Assembly: GCA_017399405.1 (NCBI GenBank)
Contig: JAFQCT010000003.1
Span: forward strand, 1-53,654
Direction of reading: 5' to 3'
Length of the DNA stretch: 53,654 nt
Origin: Clostridia bacterium
GTDB lineage: Bacteria; Bacillota; Clostridia; Oscillospirales; Acutalibacteraceae
Of the stretch, positions 34,344 through 43,071 are shown piece after piece (positions within the stretch are counted from its first letter, which is position 1; each line of letters opens with the position of its first letter). The notes under the pieces are model-generated. The model saw only the letters and a list, made by a program, of their open reading frames with translations. It made no database searches and was not told the origin of the DNA. The translations under genes were made by a program, and so were the position numbers.

Positions 34344-34354
34344 AATTTGTCACC

Positions 34355-35653
34355 TTATTCAGCTTTTTTGCTGACAGTTGGCATAGTTGCAATTTTATAC
34401 GCTTCTTCAGTTGCAAGCATAAGTTTTGTAACAACATCTTTTTGTCTTGGAATGCAATAGAAAGAGTTGTCTTTAACCGAAACATCAAAACAATCAACTT
34501 TGCCAAGTTTTTTGAATGCAAATTCGTTATGTAATGTATAAAGGGTTTTTGTCTGTCTTTGAATTCTGTAATCGTGACCATTATAGTGGCCTTCAATTAT
34601 AAATCCGTTCTGGAAATCGTGTGTAACCTTTGCTTCGCCTATAGGAATATATTCAAGACCGGGCATTGAATATACAGGTAAAGTTTCTTCATAATAATAT
34701 GTACCGTCAAGAATTTCTTGGCGTACGCATTCACGCTCCCACTCATACCAGTCAGGAATATGCGAAAACTCAGTTTCACCCTCAAGTGCTTTAAGTTCGC
34801 CAAGTTCGGTGTACTCCCAAACCTTGCCACATTCTTCGCAAGTAAGGTGTATGCCTTTACCTACTGTTTTGCCCTCTGCCATACAGTGTGGGCATTTGTA
34901 AAGGACTTTATTAAGACCATCTGCACGGAAATCTTCAGTAATTTTAATATTGTTTTCTTTCTGCCAAGCGTGGTCATCATAATACATTTCTTCACGGATT
35001 ACTTCGTTGATTTCGTCAGCGGTCATTTCTTCAATCTGCTCAACTGTGAGGACTTGCTTCATAGTTGAATAGAACGGAACTTTTCTGTATTGACGGAAAT
35101 CCCAGAATGGTGCATTAAGGTAGTGACCGTGATTAAGAAGTATTACAACAGGAACTTTGTTTTTCTTAACAAGTTTGCCCACAACATCGGGGATAATCGC
35201 AGTTGTACCAACATTTGAGTAACGAGCCTCAGGATACATACAAAGAACATCACCATATTCATGAAGCACTTTATGGCAAGCACGGACAAGGCTTAAATCG
35301 GTTGTGTATTTTCTGTGGCAAGCACAACCTAATTCTGTCATAACCTTTTCAAAACCTATGAATCCGTCAAGAGTAGCAATATTATTGATTTTATGTGGGT
35401 GTAACGCCTTGTAACATGTGAAGAAATCTACAAATTGATTGTGATTGCAAAGCACAATGAAAGGTGGTTTAAGGTTTTCAACATCGCCAATTTTCTCAAG
35501 TTTAGTGCCACCGCGGACAATAAATTTAAGAATAAAGCGTGAAATATTATATACAAGCCCCGCATAAAAGTCGTTTTGTCTTTTAGGCATAATAGGGGGT
35601 ACAGTTATTTTTTTATCTTCGGGATATACGATATAATCCAAAATCTCATTCAT
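34355..35653 (-). CDS. PlsC-like acyltransferase with zinc ribbon (copy 1)
   Basis: 432 residues from ATG 35653 (GGGTGA upstream; a longer frame to 35713 lacks a ribosome binding site). Same order as copy 2: VLCNHNQFVDFF (H-x4-D), MYPEARY, zinc ribbon CPHCMAEGK...CEECGKVW, C-terminal HYNGHDYRIQRQTKTLYTLH. The two proteins are tandem paralogs, identical in plan and diverged in sequence, so an old duplication retained for separate roles. Follows the pseudouridine synthase gene on the same strand. Confidence 0.82.
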   Translation of the reverse strand: MNEILDYIVYPEDKKITVPPIMPKRQNDFYAGLVYNISRFILKFIVRGGTKLEKIGDVENLKPPFIVLCNHNQFVDFFTCYKALHPHKINNIATLDGFIGFEKVMTELGCACHRKYTTDLSLVRACHKVLHEYGDVLCMYPEARYSNVGTTAIIPDVVGKLVKKNKVPVVILLNHGHYLNAPFWDFRQYRKVPFYSTMKQVLTVEQIEEMTADEINEVIREEMYYDDHAWQKENNIKITEDFRADGLNKVLYKCPHCMAEGKTVGKGIHLTCEECGKVWEYTELGELKALEGETEFSHIPDWYEWERECVRQEILDGTYYYEETLPVYSMPGLEYIPIGEAKVTHDFQNGFIIEGHYNGHDYRIQRQTKTLYTLHNEFAFKKLGKVDCFDVSVKDNSFYCIPRQKDVVTKLMLATEEAYKIATMPTVSKKAE

Positions 35654-35719
35654 AAAATCACCCGTTTGTAACCAATTTGTAACTATTTTACCATAATGTC
35701 CAAAAAATATCAAGTGGAG

Positions 35720-36604
35720 TTATTTGGCAACGAATTGTGCAATATCTTCTGGCAAGTCGCTTTCAATTTCAATTAACTCTTTTGTGATTGGGTGTGTAAA
35801 TCTGCAGTAACAACAATGAAGTGCCTGACGGGAAATATCGTCACGGGGAGTACCATACATTGTGTCACCCACAAGTGGAGTGCCAAGTGAAGAAAAATGC
35901 ACACGAATCTGATGTGTTCTGCCTGTAAGCAAGTGGATACGCAAAAGTGTGCGTCCGTTGTGGTGCGAGATTGCTTTCCAGTTTGTAATTGCAACTTCGC
36001 CACGCTCGTCAACTGTGCGGTAAGTCTTTATTGGGTCAGGACGATAAATAGGACGGTCAATTACACCTTCACCCTCATAAACACCCTCGCAAACCGCCAT
36101 ATATTCTTTATAAATCTTTCCGTTAAGCACACCTGCAATAAATCTGTTAAGGGCACAGACGATAATTCCTGAAGTGCCACGGTCAAGACGACCTATTGAA
36201 CGAAAAACTGCAGATTTGCCCTGACTTTCAAGGTGATATGCTACTGCATTTGCTACTGTGTCGCCCTGATGATTGTGTGATGGGTGCAATGGGAGTCCTG
36301 CAGGTTTGTCGATTATGAGAATATCGTCATCTTCATATAAAACTTTCAATTTATAATCGAGAGGTGCCACAGCCTTTACTTTTTCTTCTTTATCGGCAGG
36401 CACGGTAATTGATAAAACATCTCCCGTTTTCAGCAAATCAATAGTTCTTGCGTGAACACCGTTAATCATAATGCCTTCAGGGTCGTGCTTAAGTTTTGGA
36501 ATAAGACGAGCCGAAACCTTTGCCTTGTTACGCAAAAAGTCAAAGACCTGTTTGCCGTCATACTTTTCTTCAATTGTGAAATCTATGCGTCTTTTAGTGT
36601 TCAT
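35720..36604 (-). CDS. RluA-family pseudouridine synthase
   Basis: 294 residues. An N-terminal S4-like RNA-binding segment (VFDFLRNKAKVSARLI) precedes the catalytic domain with SIGRLDRGTSGIIV (catalytic Asp in RLDRGTSG) and the LLTGRTHQIRVHF box. It isomerises uridine in 23S rRNA or tRNA; the exact site is unknown. A good site AAGGGA lies upstream of ATG 36604, and the downstream genes on this strand are the acyltransferases. Confidence 0.93.
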   Translation of the reverse strand: MNTKRRIDFTIEEKYDGKQVFDFLRNKAKVSARLIPKLKHDPEGIMINGVHARTIDLLKTGDVLSITVPADKEEKVKAVAPLDYKLKVLYEDDDILIIDKPAGLPLHPSHNHQGDTVANAVAYHLESQGKSAVFRSIGRLDRGTSGIIVCALNRFIAGVLNGKIYKEYMAVCEGVYEGEGVIDRPIYRPDPIKTYRTVDERGEVAITNWKAISHHNGRTLLRIHLLTGRTHQIRVHFSSLGTPLVGDTMYGTPRDDISRQALHCCYCRFTHPITKELIEIESDLPEDIAQFVAK

Positions 36605-36684
36605 AAAAATCCCTTTTGATACATATTTTTGATATATTTATTGTATTCTAAAACAGTAAAAAAGGCAAGGGGAAATCATTTTAA

Positions 36685-36714
36685 TTGACACAACGCGTGC
36701 TTTTGTGATAAACT
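36685..36714 (+). promoter_or_regulatory. Promoter of the three-module acyl enzyme
   Basis: TTGACA (36685-36690), then an extended -10 TG-n-TAAACT (36706-36714) after an 18-base spacer. Confidence 0.55.
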
Positions 36715-36738
36715 TTTTGTGTATATTTTGAAAGGGAA

Positions 36739-36755
36739 GAATATTTTTAATATTC
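36739..36755 (+). promoter_or_regulatory. Small hairpin between ribosome binding site and start codon
   Basis: GAATATT-TTT-AATATTC lies between AAAGGGAA (36731-36738) and ATG 36766. Unfolded, the spacing is about 27 bases; folded, it is about 10, close to normal. Confidence 0.45.
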
Positions 36756-36765
36756 CAAAAAAACT

Positions 36766-39312
36766 ATGAATATTTTTGATACAGTTTATGAAATAAACGC
36801 GAAGCACCCTCACAAGCGAGCTATGTCAATCGGTCTTGATAACGGTGGCAAGCGTGTTTATACTTACGGACAAGTGTTTGAAAAAGTTGAAAAGTACGCA
36901 GAGGCACTTGTGAATGCAGGCGTCAAGGCGGGGGACAGAATCGCTTTTGTTGCAGAAAGTTGTCCTGAATGGACTATTGCGTTTCTTGCATCTTGCAAAA
37001 TCCGTTGTACTGCGGCACTTATTGACGCTTCACTTGCAGGCGATGATTTAGACGAATTTATTACTCGTTCAGATGTGCGTGCAGCGTTCATTTCACAAAC
37101 TGCACACGAAAAATTAGGTGATGTTGCTAAATACAAATTCCCATTTTTTAATGTGCTTGACTGCTCACTTTTTGAGGACTCTGCAAAGGTTGTTTCGGCT
37201 GATTTGCCCGAAAGTACCGATACAGACGAAAATGTTGCTTGTATTATTTTCTCGTCAGGTACAACTCGCAAGGCAGCGGGGATTATGCACTACCACGAGA
37301 GCCTTATCAAGACAACTCAAATGACATTAAAAGTGCAGAAAATTACTGAAGATGCACGATTTCTTGCAATTCTTCCAAACAGCCATATTTACGGTGTGAT
37401 TTGTCTTGTTTTAGGCCCTGCACTTTCAGGTTCCGATGTGCATTATATTGAAACTATTGCTGCTGAGGCAATTCTTGGGGCATTCTCGGAGTATCATCCA
37501 ACAGTTTTACCAGCAGTGCCAAAGGTTTATGAACTTTTCAGAACAGCAGTGCTTCGTAAAATTAACTCAAAGCCTGCTACAAGGATTATGTTCGAAAAAT
37601 TCTTCCCGATTTGCCTTAAAGCAAGAAGAAAGAACGGTTCGTTACTTGGCAAAAAACTCTTTAAGAGTATTCACGAGGGCTTTGGCGGTTCACTCCAATT
37701 CCTTTGCTCTGCAGGTGCTCCGTTAAGTCAAGAGGTTGCCGATTTCTATTACGGTACAGGTTTTAATCTTCTTATTACATACGGTGCAAGCGAAACAAAT
37801 ATTCCTACAATCGGTAATGTTGAGGGGGATATTCATACCGACTCTTGCGGTAAACCATACCCTGACATTCAGGTTGATTTCACTGATGATGGCGAGTTGC
37901 TTATTAAGTCGCCATATATGATGAAAGGTTATTTTCGTGACGAAGAAGCCACAAAAGAGGCATTTACTGAAGACGGTTGGTTTAAGACCGGTGACCTTAC
38001 AGTACGCGATAGCGAGGGTAACATTAAAATTGTTGGTCGTTCAAAAGAAAATATTGTTCTTTCAACGGGTAAAAAGGTCACTCCTGACGATTTAGAGGCT
38101 AAATATACAGGTCTTGAGGGTGTTAAAGAACTTGTAATTTGCGGTGTTCCCGCTGAAAACAAAGACCACGATGAAATCCACGCCTTTATTGTTGCCGAAG
38201 CACAGGAATTACGCGAAAAAATTGAAGAGCAAATTCGCGAAAAGGGTGCAGTTGTTGCACAGAATATGCGAATTTTCAAAACTCACTTTATAAATGAAAT
38301 ACCAAGAACCTCTTTGCAAAAAGCAAAAAGATATCTTCTTAAAAAGCAAGCAATTGAGGAGCGTAACGGAGAAGTGAAAGTTGAAGAAACTCCTATAGAA
38401 AATATGGACTTACTTTCACAAGTTATTCGTATAATTGCCAATATTTCAGGTGCACCGGTATCACAAATCAATGAAGATACAAAGATTTTTACAGACCTCT
38501 CCTTTGACTCGTTAAGTTCAGTTGACTTGGCTATGGAAATTGAAAGCGTATATAATGTAAATGTTGAAAGTGCTTATTCAAAAACTATGACAGTTAAAGA
38601 TTTGGTTGTTGCTATTGAAAAGGGTGAAACAACTGAAACTGAAACAACAGATACGGGCATTTACCCACAAGAAAAGACAGATGCTGATTACAAGACATAC
38701 GCAAAGTTTAGAGACTTTGCAAAATCTTGCTATAATATCAATATTAAAAATGCAGAGAATATGCCAACAGATAAGGGCTTTATTATCTGTGCAAACCATG
38801 TTTCAAAAATCGACTATCTTTTTGTTTCAATGGCATTTACAAAAGAGCGATTTATGAAACTTTGCTGTATGGCGAAAAAAGAACTTTTCCGTAACGATGC
38901 GTTCAGCAAAAAACTCATTAAGGCTACGGGCATGGTGCCAGTTGACCGTGGCGGAATGAATATGAACACAATGAACAGTCTTAAAGCAAAACTTAAAGAA
39001 GGTTGGTGTGTGCTTATTCACCCTGAAGGCACAAGAAGTGCAGATGGTATTTTCCGTGAAATCAAGAGCGGTGCATCGGTACTTGCTATTGATGCAGGGG
39101 TTCCTGTTGTTCCCGTTTACATTAACGGTGCATACGAGTTGTTCCCTAAAGGCAAAAAGATGATGAAGTTCTATGACACAAAGAACAAGAAAAAATTCAA
39201 TGTTGATGTTGTGTTTGGCGAAGTGATTTCATCTGACGGAAAAACAACTGAAGAATTGACAAGCGAAATTCAGGAAGCAATCTTAAAATTGCAGAATGAA
39301 TGCCGAAAATAA
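36766..39312 (+). CDS. Three-module acyl-activating enzyme - ACP - PlsC acyltransferase
   Basis: 848 residues with three domains in order. Residues 1-530: AMP-binding adenylation domain with ATP loop IIFSSGTTRKAAG (160-172), YGASETN (339-345), GWFKTGD (404-410) and the C-terminal lysine region SLQKAKRYL. Residues about 545-620: acyl carrier domain with attachment Ser582 in FDSLSSVDLA. Residues about 640-848: PlsC domain with H678-x4-D683 (CANHVSKID) and HPEGTRSADG. It could activate a fatty acid, hold it on its own carrier and pass it to a lysolipid or other acceptor, recalling Aas with an added ACP. The acceptor is unknown. Confidence 0.85.
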   Translation: MNIFDTVYEINAKHPHKRAMSIGLDNGGKRVYTYGQVFEKVEKYAEALVNAGVKAGDRIAFVAESCPEWTIAFLASCKIRCTAALIDASLAGDDLDEFITRSDVRAAFISQTAHEKLGDVAKYKFPFFNVLDCSLFEDSAKVVSADLPESTDTDENVACIIFSSGTTRKAAGIMHYHESLIKTTQMTLKVQKITEDARFLAILPNSHIYGVICLVLGPALSGSDVHYIETIAAEAILGAFSEYHPTVLPAVPKVYELFRTAVLRKINSKPATRIMFEKFFPICLKARRKNGSLLGKKLFKSIHEGFGGSLQFLCSAGAPLSQEVADFYYGTGFNLLITYGASETNIPTIGNVEGDIHTDSCGKPYPDIQVDFTDDGELLIKSPYMMKGYFRDEEATKEAFTEDGWFKTGDLTVRDSEGNIKIVGRSKENIVLSTGKKVTPDDLEAKYTGLEGVKELVICGVPAENKDHDEIHAFIVAEAQELREKIEEQIREKGAVVAQNMRIFKTHFINEIPRTSLQKAKRYLLKKQAIEERNGEVKVEETPIENMDLLSQVIRIIANISGAPVSQINEDTKIFTDLSFDSLSSVDLAMEIESVYNVNVESAYSKTMTVKDLVVAIEKGETTETETTDTGIYPQEKTDADYKTYAKFRDFAKSCYNINIKNAENMPTDKGFIICANHVSKIDYLFVSMAFTKERFMKLCCMAKKELFRNDAFSKKLIKATGMVPVDRGGMNMNTMNSLKAKLKEGWCVLIHPEGTRSADGIFREIKSGASVLAIDAGVPVVPVYINGAYELFPKGKKMMKFYDTKNKKKFNVDVVFGEVISSDGKTTEELTSEIQEAILKLQNECRK

Positions 39313-39321
39313 AATAAAAAC

Positions 39322-39350
39322 AAAAAGCTCGGTGAAAACCGAGTTTTTTG
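39322..39350 (+). terminator. Terminator (AAAAAGCTCGGT type, copy 1)
   Basis: Arms 39322-39333 and 39338-39349 (one G-U pair) with a GAAA loop; ends in TTTTTTG. Confidence 0.88.
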
Positions 39351-39444
39351 TTTGTGCAACTGTTGGTTGCTAAATTTTCAAGCGGGATTGGTGGATTTTA
39401 CGGTTTTTGTGTGCTAAAATGAAATCACAAAAGGAGGGGATTTA

Positions 39445-40212
39445 ATGAATCTCGGTGAAAGAATTTATGAATTAAGAAACCAAAAGAATTTGTCCCAAGG
39501 GGATTTGGCAGACAAACTTGATGTTTCCCGTCAATCTATATCAAAATGGGAAAACAATATGGCTGTTCCCGATTTGGACAAGTTAATGAAACTTTGTGAT
39601 GTTTTTGAAATCTCACTTGATGAACTTACAGGCAGAGAGAAATTTGAGAAAAGTGTAACTCCTGTATCATTGCAAAATCCAACAGTTGCACCGCATAGAA
39701 TATCTGCATATGTGCTTCTCGGTGTAACAATTCTTGGTGCAATTATTACTCTCGTTACCGCACCGCCAGCGATTTATTTATGTATTCCTTTATTGATTAG
39801 CACTATAATTTGTTTTAAGGTGAAAAAATACGCGTGGTTCTGGTGCATTTGGTCAGTGTATTTAGTTCTTGAATGCTATTTAGCATCAGGAATACGAGCC
39901 GACATAATGCATATTTCAAAGATTATTTTTCTTGTAATAATGACAATATTAAATATTGTTTGCATAAAAGATGTTCCTGCATTACCTAAAAACAAGAGAA
40001 TGATTATATTGATTATAAGCGAACTTGCAGTTTTATTAAGTCTTGGTGCAATAATATTAATGATTTATATGAATTACAATGTAAGCCATTACCATATAAA
40101 CGAGTGGATATACTGTCCTGTATATGTTATTTTAACAGCATCAATGGTCGTAAGCATATATCATATAATCGGATTTGTCCGTGAGGCAAAACGGAAGAAA
40201 GAAACAGTTTGA
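39445..40212 (+). CDS. HTH regulator fused to a multi-TM domain
   Basis: 255 residues. A Cro/C1 helix-turn-helix fills residues 1-62 (RIYELRNQKNLSQGDLADKL, SRQSISKWENN, KLCDVFEISLDEL). After a short linker come about six membrane helices (about 85-245) ending in a basic tail. A membrane-bound DNA-binding protein of this form probably links envelope state to transcription. AAAGGAGGGG precedes ATG 39445. Monocistronic and enclosed by two similar terminators. Confidence 0.85.
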   Translation: MNLGERIYELRNQKNLSQGDLADKLDVSRQSISKWENNMAVPDLDKLMKLCDVFEISLDELTGREKFEKSVTPVSLQNPTVAPHRISAYVLLGVTILGAIITLVTAPPAIYLCIPLLISTIICFKVKKYAWFWCIWSVYLVLECYLASGIRADIMHISKIIFLVIMTILNIVCIKDVPALPKNKRMIILIISELAVLLSLGAIILMIYMNYNVSHYHINEWIYCPVYVILTASMVVSIYHIIGFVREAKRKKETV

Positions 40213-40232
40213 TAAACTCAAATTTGCAAAAC

Positions 40233-40263
40233 AAAAAGCTCGGTTTTTACACCGAGCTTTTTC
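40233..40263. terminator. Bidirectional terminator (AAAAAGCTCGGT type, copy 2)
   Basis: Perfect 12-base arms (40233-40244, 40251-40262) with a 6-base loop. The left arm matches that of copy 1. It separates convergent genes. Confidence 0.9.
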
Positions 40264-40276
40264 TATGTGTATTAAA

Positions 40277-41083
40277 TTATTTTGCCAATGCACCGACTTC
40301 AAGCATAAATCCGCCAAGCTGTGCACCAAATTCAGGGCCGCCTTCCATAATGAGCTTACCTGCTTTTGTTGATTCAAGCATATCGTCTGTGCTTAAAAGA
40401 ATACCAAGTGCTGACTCAAGACAGTCGAAACGGAGTGTGAAGAAAGGCATTGCTCTCTTATACTCACCACGACCTGCTCTTGATTTACCTGCTTTGATAC
40501 GAATAAAAGCAGAAACTTCTGGGTGATTATCAACTGCAAAAGCGTAAACACGGTCAGGGCTCTTTGTAGTCCAATCCTTGATTTCAGGATGGCCTAACTT
40601 GTTAAGCTGACTGATACCGCTTGAAAGAAGATAGAAGAAGCACTTAACCATAAGTACCTGTGTTTCTTCATCTTTTGGAGCAGCAGTAGCACCTGTAAGT
40701 GCTGAAAGCTTAAGAAGTGTCATAAGCATTGCCTTGAAAGCACCAAAGCTCTTGAATACGCCTTTCATCTTAGGAAGAGTAGCTGGACCCATTTTACCCT
40801 TGAAGAAACCGTTCATTGCTTCAATAGTTTTGAACTCAAGTTCAACATCCGGTGCTTCGTGTGCAGAGTCAAGCTTTGTTTCCCATTCACCATCAGTAAT
40901 GATGAAATGAGTAGCATATTTTCCACCCGGAGCATCAGCGTCAAGTGCACTTACCTGAAGCACCGCGTTCATACCATCAAATTGTTTTTTAAGTGATGGT
41001 ACATCATTTGCGATAACCTTCAAGAGTGGCAATGCAGCATTGAAAAATATTTTTGATGCATAAAGTTCATTTTGTTCGTGCAT
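40277..41083 (-). CDS. SCP2-like lipid-binding protein (operon gene 5)
   Basis: 268 residues from ATG 41083 (AAAGAGAG upstream). The N-terminal half has an SCP2 sterol-carrier-like core: THFIITDGEWETKL, then APDVELEFKTIEAMNGFFKGKMG, the pattern of a strand pair followed by the x-L-x-G-K helix. The C-terminal half continues with a long helical and beta section. SCP2 domains bind fatty acyl or other hydrophobic ligands in a tunnel. No signal peptide. It closes a five-gene operon, 33 bases after the transketolase gene. The ligand is unknown. Confidence 0.68.
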   Translation of the reverse strand: MHEQNELYASKIFFNAALPLLKVIANDVPSLKKQFDGMNAVLQVSALDADAPGGKYATHFIITDGEWETKLDSAHEAPDVELEFKTIEAMNGFFKGKMGPATLPKMKGVFKSFGAFKAMLMTLLKLSALTGATAAPKDEETQVLMVKCFFYLLSSGISQLNKLGHPEIKDWTTKSPDRVYAFAVDNHPEVSAFIRIKAGKSRAGRGEYKRAMPFFTLRFDCLESALGILLSTDDMLESTKAGKLIMEGGPEFGAQLGGFMLEVGALAK

Positions 41084-41116
41084 ATTATCAACTCTCTTTC
41101 TGAACAATGAAGTAGA

Positions 41117-42124
41117 TTATACTTCGTCGTCCCAGTTATCGTCTTCTTCAAAGTCTGCGTTCATCATTTCGCGAACAGATGCAATAATACCGTTAGCGTC
41201 GATGCCTGCGTCAGCCATAATATCTTCTTGAAGACCAATCATTGCAAAGCTCTTATGACCAAGCATCTTGAATGCACAACCCTTACCGTACTGAGCCATA
41301 ACTTCAGCAACTGCTGAACCAAGACCGCCTGTTACAAGATGGTCTTCTACTGTTACGATTCTTCTTGTGTCAGAAATTGCCTTCTGAATTGCCTCAACAT
41401 CAATTGGGCTGATTGTGTGCATATTAAGAACGCGAACGCTGAGTCCGTCATTTTTCTTAAGGAAGTCAGCTGCCTGCTTTGCCTGGAATACGCAAGAACC
41501 GCAAGCAATAACTGTAATATCTGTACCTTCACAGATTTCAACAGCCTTACCAACCTCAAAGCCATAGTCCTGATTTTCATAAAGAACGCGGTCAAAACCA
41601 CGGTTAATACGAATATAGTAAGGACCAAAGTTATCATAAGCTGCGTTAACTGCGTTTGCTGTTTCAAAACCGTCAGCAGGAACGATAACTGTAAGGTTTG
41701 GCATTGCTCTTGTGATTGCAAGGTCAGTAATAGCGTGGTGAGTTGAACCTGCCTGACCGAATGATGTACCTGAGTGTGTAGCAATAATTTTTGCGTTTAC
41801 ATTCTGGTAGCAAATGTCTGTGTGAAGTTGGTCACAAGCACGCATTGATGTGAATGCAGAGAAACCTGAAAGGAAAGGAATCATACCTGCTCTTGCCATA
41901 CCTGCTGCAACACCAAACATATCTTGTTCTGCAATACCAACATTGATAACTCTTTCAGGACAAACCTTAAGAACATCACCAAGTTTTGTTGATTTTGCAA
42001 GGTCAGCTGTAATAGCAACAACCTTAGGGTCTTTCAAAATAATGTCGGCAAGTGCCTTACCGTAAATTTCTGCTGTAGAAAGTGCAGTCTGGTCAACTGC
42101 TGTATAAACAAATCCGCCTGCCAT
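41117..42124 (-). CDS. Transketolase-like protein, C-terminal half
   Basis: 335 residues covering the pyrimidine-binding and C-terminal domains of transketolase. It has NVGIAEQDMFGVAAGMA with the catalytic Glu that activates thiamine diphosphate, THSGTSFGQAGSTHHA, and a C-terminal Rossmann-like part (VTVEDHLVTGGLGSAVAE). It would form a heterotetramer with the N-terminal half coded 3 bases upstream. Split transketolases in such operons often act on special sugars and not in the housekeeping pentose pathway. The sugar substrate is unknown. Confidence 0.9.
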   Translation of the reverse strand: MAGGFVYTAVDQTALSTAEIYGKALADIILKDPKVVAITADLAKSTKLGDVLKVCPERVINVGIAEQDMFGVAAGMARAGMIPFLSGFSAFTSMRACDQLHTDICYQNVNAKIIATHSGTSFGQAGSTHHAITDLAITRAMPNLTVIVPADGFETANAVNAAYDNFGPYYIRINRGFDRVLYENQDYGFEVGKAVEICEGTDITVIACGSCVFQAKQAADFLKKNDGLSVRVLNMHTISPIDVEAIQKAISDTRRIVTVEDHLVTGGLGSAVAEVMAQYGKGCAFKMLGHKSFAMIGLQEDIMADAGIDANGIIASVREMMNADFEEDDNWDDEV

Positions 42125-42126
42125 AA

Positions 42127-43008
42127 TTATTTACCCTCCTTTTCTGCTCTTGCAACTCTTGCTGCATAGTCCTCGTCAAGTTCTTTGTTGAACTTTTCAA
42201 ACATTGCATCGTCAATTGCACCATAGTGCCATGTGTAGTCGCCTTCAATTGACTTGATACCTGCACCTTTCTTTGTATCCATAAGAATACATGTAGGATT
42301 CTGAGGTGTCTTTGCTCTTTCGATTGCAACATCAATAGCATCACAAAGTTCGCCAATGTTGTTACCGTCAACAACGATTGTGTTGAAACCGAAGGCTGTC
42401 ATCTTGTCAGCAAGTGGTTCAAGCTTCATAATGTCTTCTGTGTTACCGTCAATCATATTGTGGTTTCTATCGATAAATACGATACAGTTAGAAAGGTTGT
42501 AGTGATTCATTGTCATAAAACCTTCCCAGCATGAGCCTTCACCAAGCTCACCGTCACCAGTAACTACATATGTAAGGAAATCTTTGTTCATAAGTCTTGC
42601 TGCAAGTGCTGTACCTGCTGCGATTGATGGACCGTGACCGAGAGAACCTGTTGAAGCGTCAACGCCTACAACTTTGTTTGAGTCAAGGTGCATACCCATT
42701 TTTGAACCTGAAAGGTTAAATGATTTAAGCATTTCAACATCGTTGAATCCCTTGTCGCAAAGTACAGGAGCATAAGCGATTGCTGCGTGACCTTTTGAAA
42801 GAATAAATCTGTCACGGTCATCCCATTTTGGTTCGTCAACTTTAATGTTGAGATACTTGTGATAAAGAACTGTGAGAAGGTCCATAACACTCATACCGCC
42901 GCCAAAGTGTCCGCTACCTGCCCAAACTGTTGTCTGTACGCAAAGTTTACGGAGTTCAAGGGCTTTCTTTTCGAGCTGGAGCCATTCTGCTTTTGATAAA
43001 TTAGCCAT
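42127..43008 (-). CDS. Transketolase-like protein, N-terminal half
   Basis: 293 residues: thiamine diphosphate-binding domain with GSGHFGGGMSVMD, RFILSKGHAAIAYAP, the motif GDGELGEGSCWE and the distal Asn in IDRNHNM (metal and diphosphate site). It pairs with the C-terminal half directly downstream. GAGGGAAAATT precedes ATG 43008. A GC-rich hairpin at 43039-43058 lies just upstream, within the operon. Transfers two-carbon ketol units between sugar phosphates or related aldehydes. Confidence 0.9.
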   Translation of the reverse strand: MANLSKAEWLQLEKKALELRKLCVQTTVWAGSGHFGGGMSVMDLLTVLYHKYLNIKVDEPKWDDRDRFILSKGHAAIAYAPVLCDKGFNDVEMLKSFNLSGSKMGMHLDSNKVVGVDASTGSLGHGPSIAAGTALAARLMNKDFLTYVVTGDGELGEGSCWEGFMTMNHYNLSNCIVFIDRNHNMIDGNTEDIMKLEPLADKMTAFGFNTIVVDGNNIGELCDAIDVAIERAKTPQNPTCILMDTKKGAGIKSIEGDYTWHYGAIDDAMFEKFNKELDEDYAARVARAEKEGK

Positions 43009-43038
43009 AATTTTCCCTCCAAGAAAATTTTTATTAGA

Positions 43039-43058
43039 AGCGGGGTCCCCGCCCCGCT
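43039..43058 (-). repeat. GC-rich palindrome inside the operon
   Basis: AGCGGGG/CCCCGCT arms with a 6-base centre lie between the aminotransferase and transketolase genes. It lacks a clean T-run and may act as a partial terminator, an mRNA processing block, or be a dispersed repeat. Confidence 0.5.
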
Positions 43059-43071
43059 ATAATTTGTTTGA

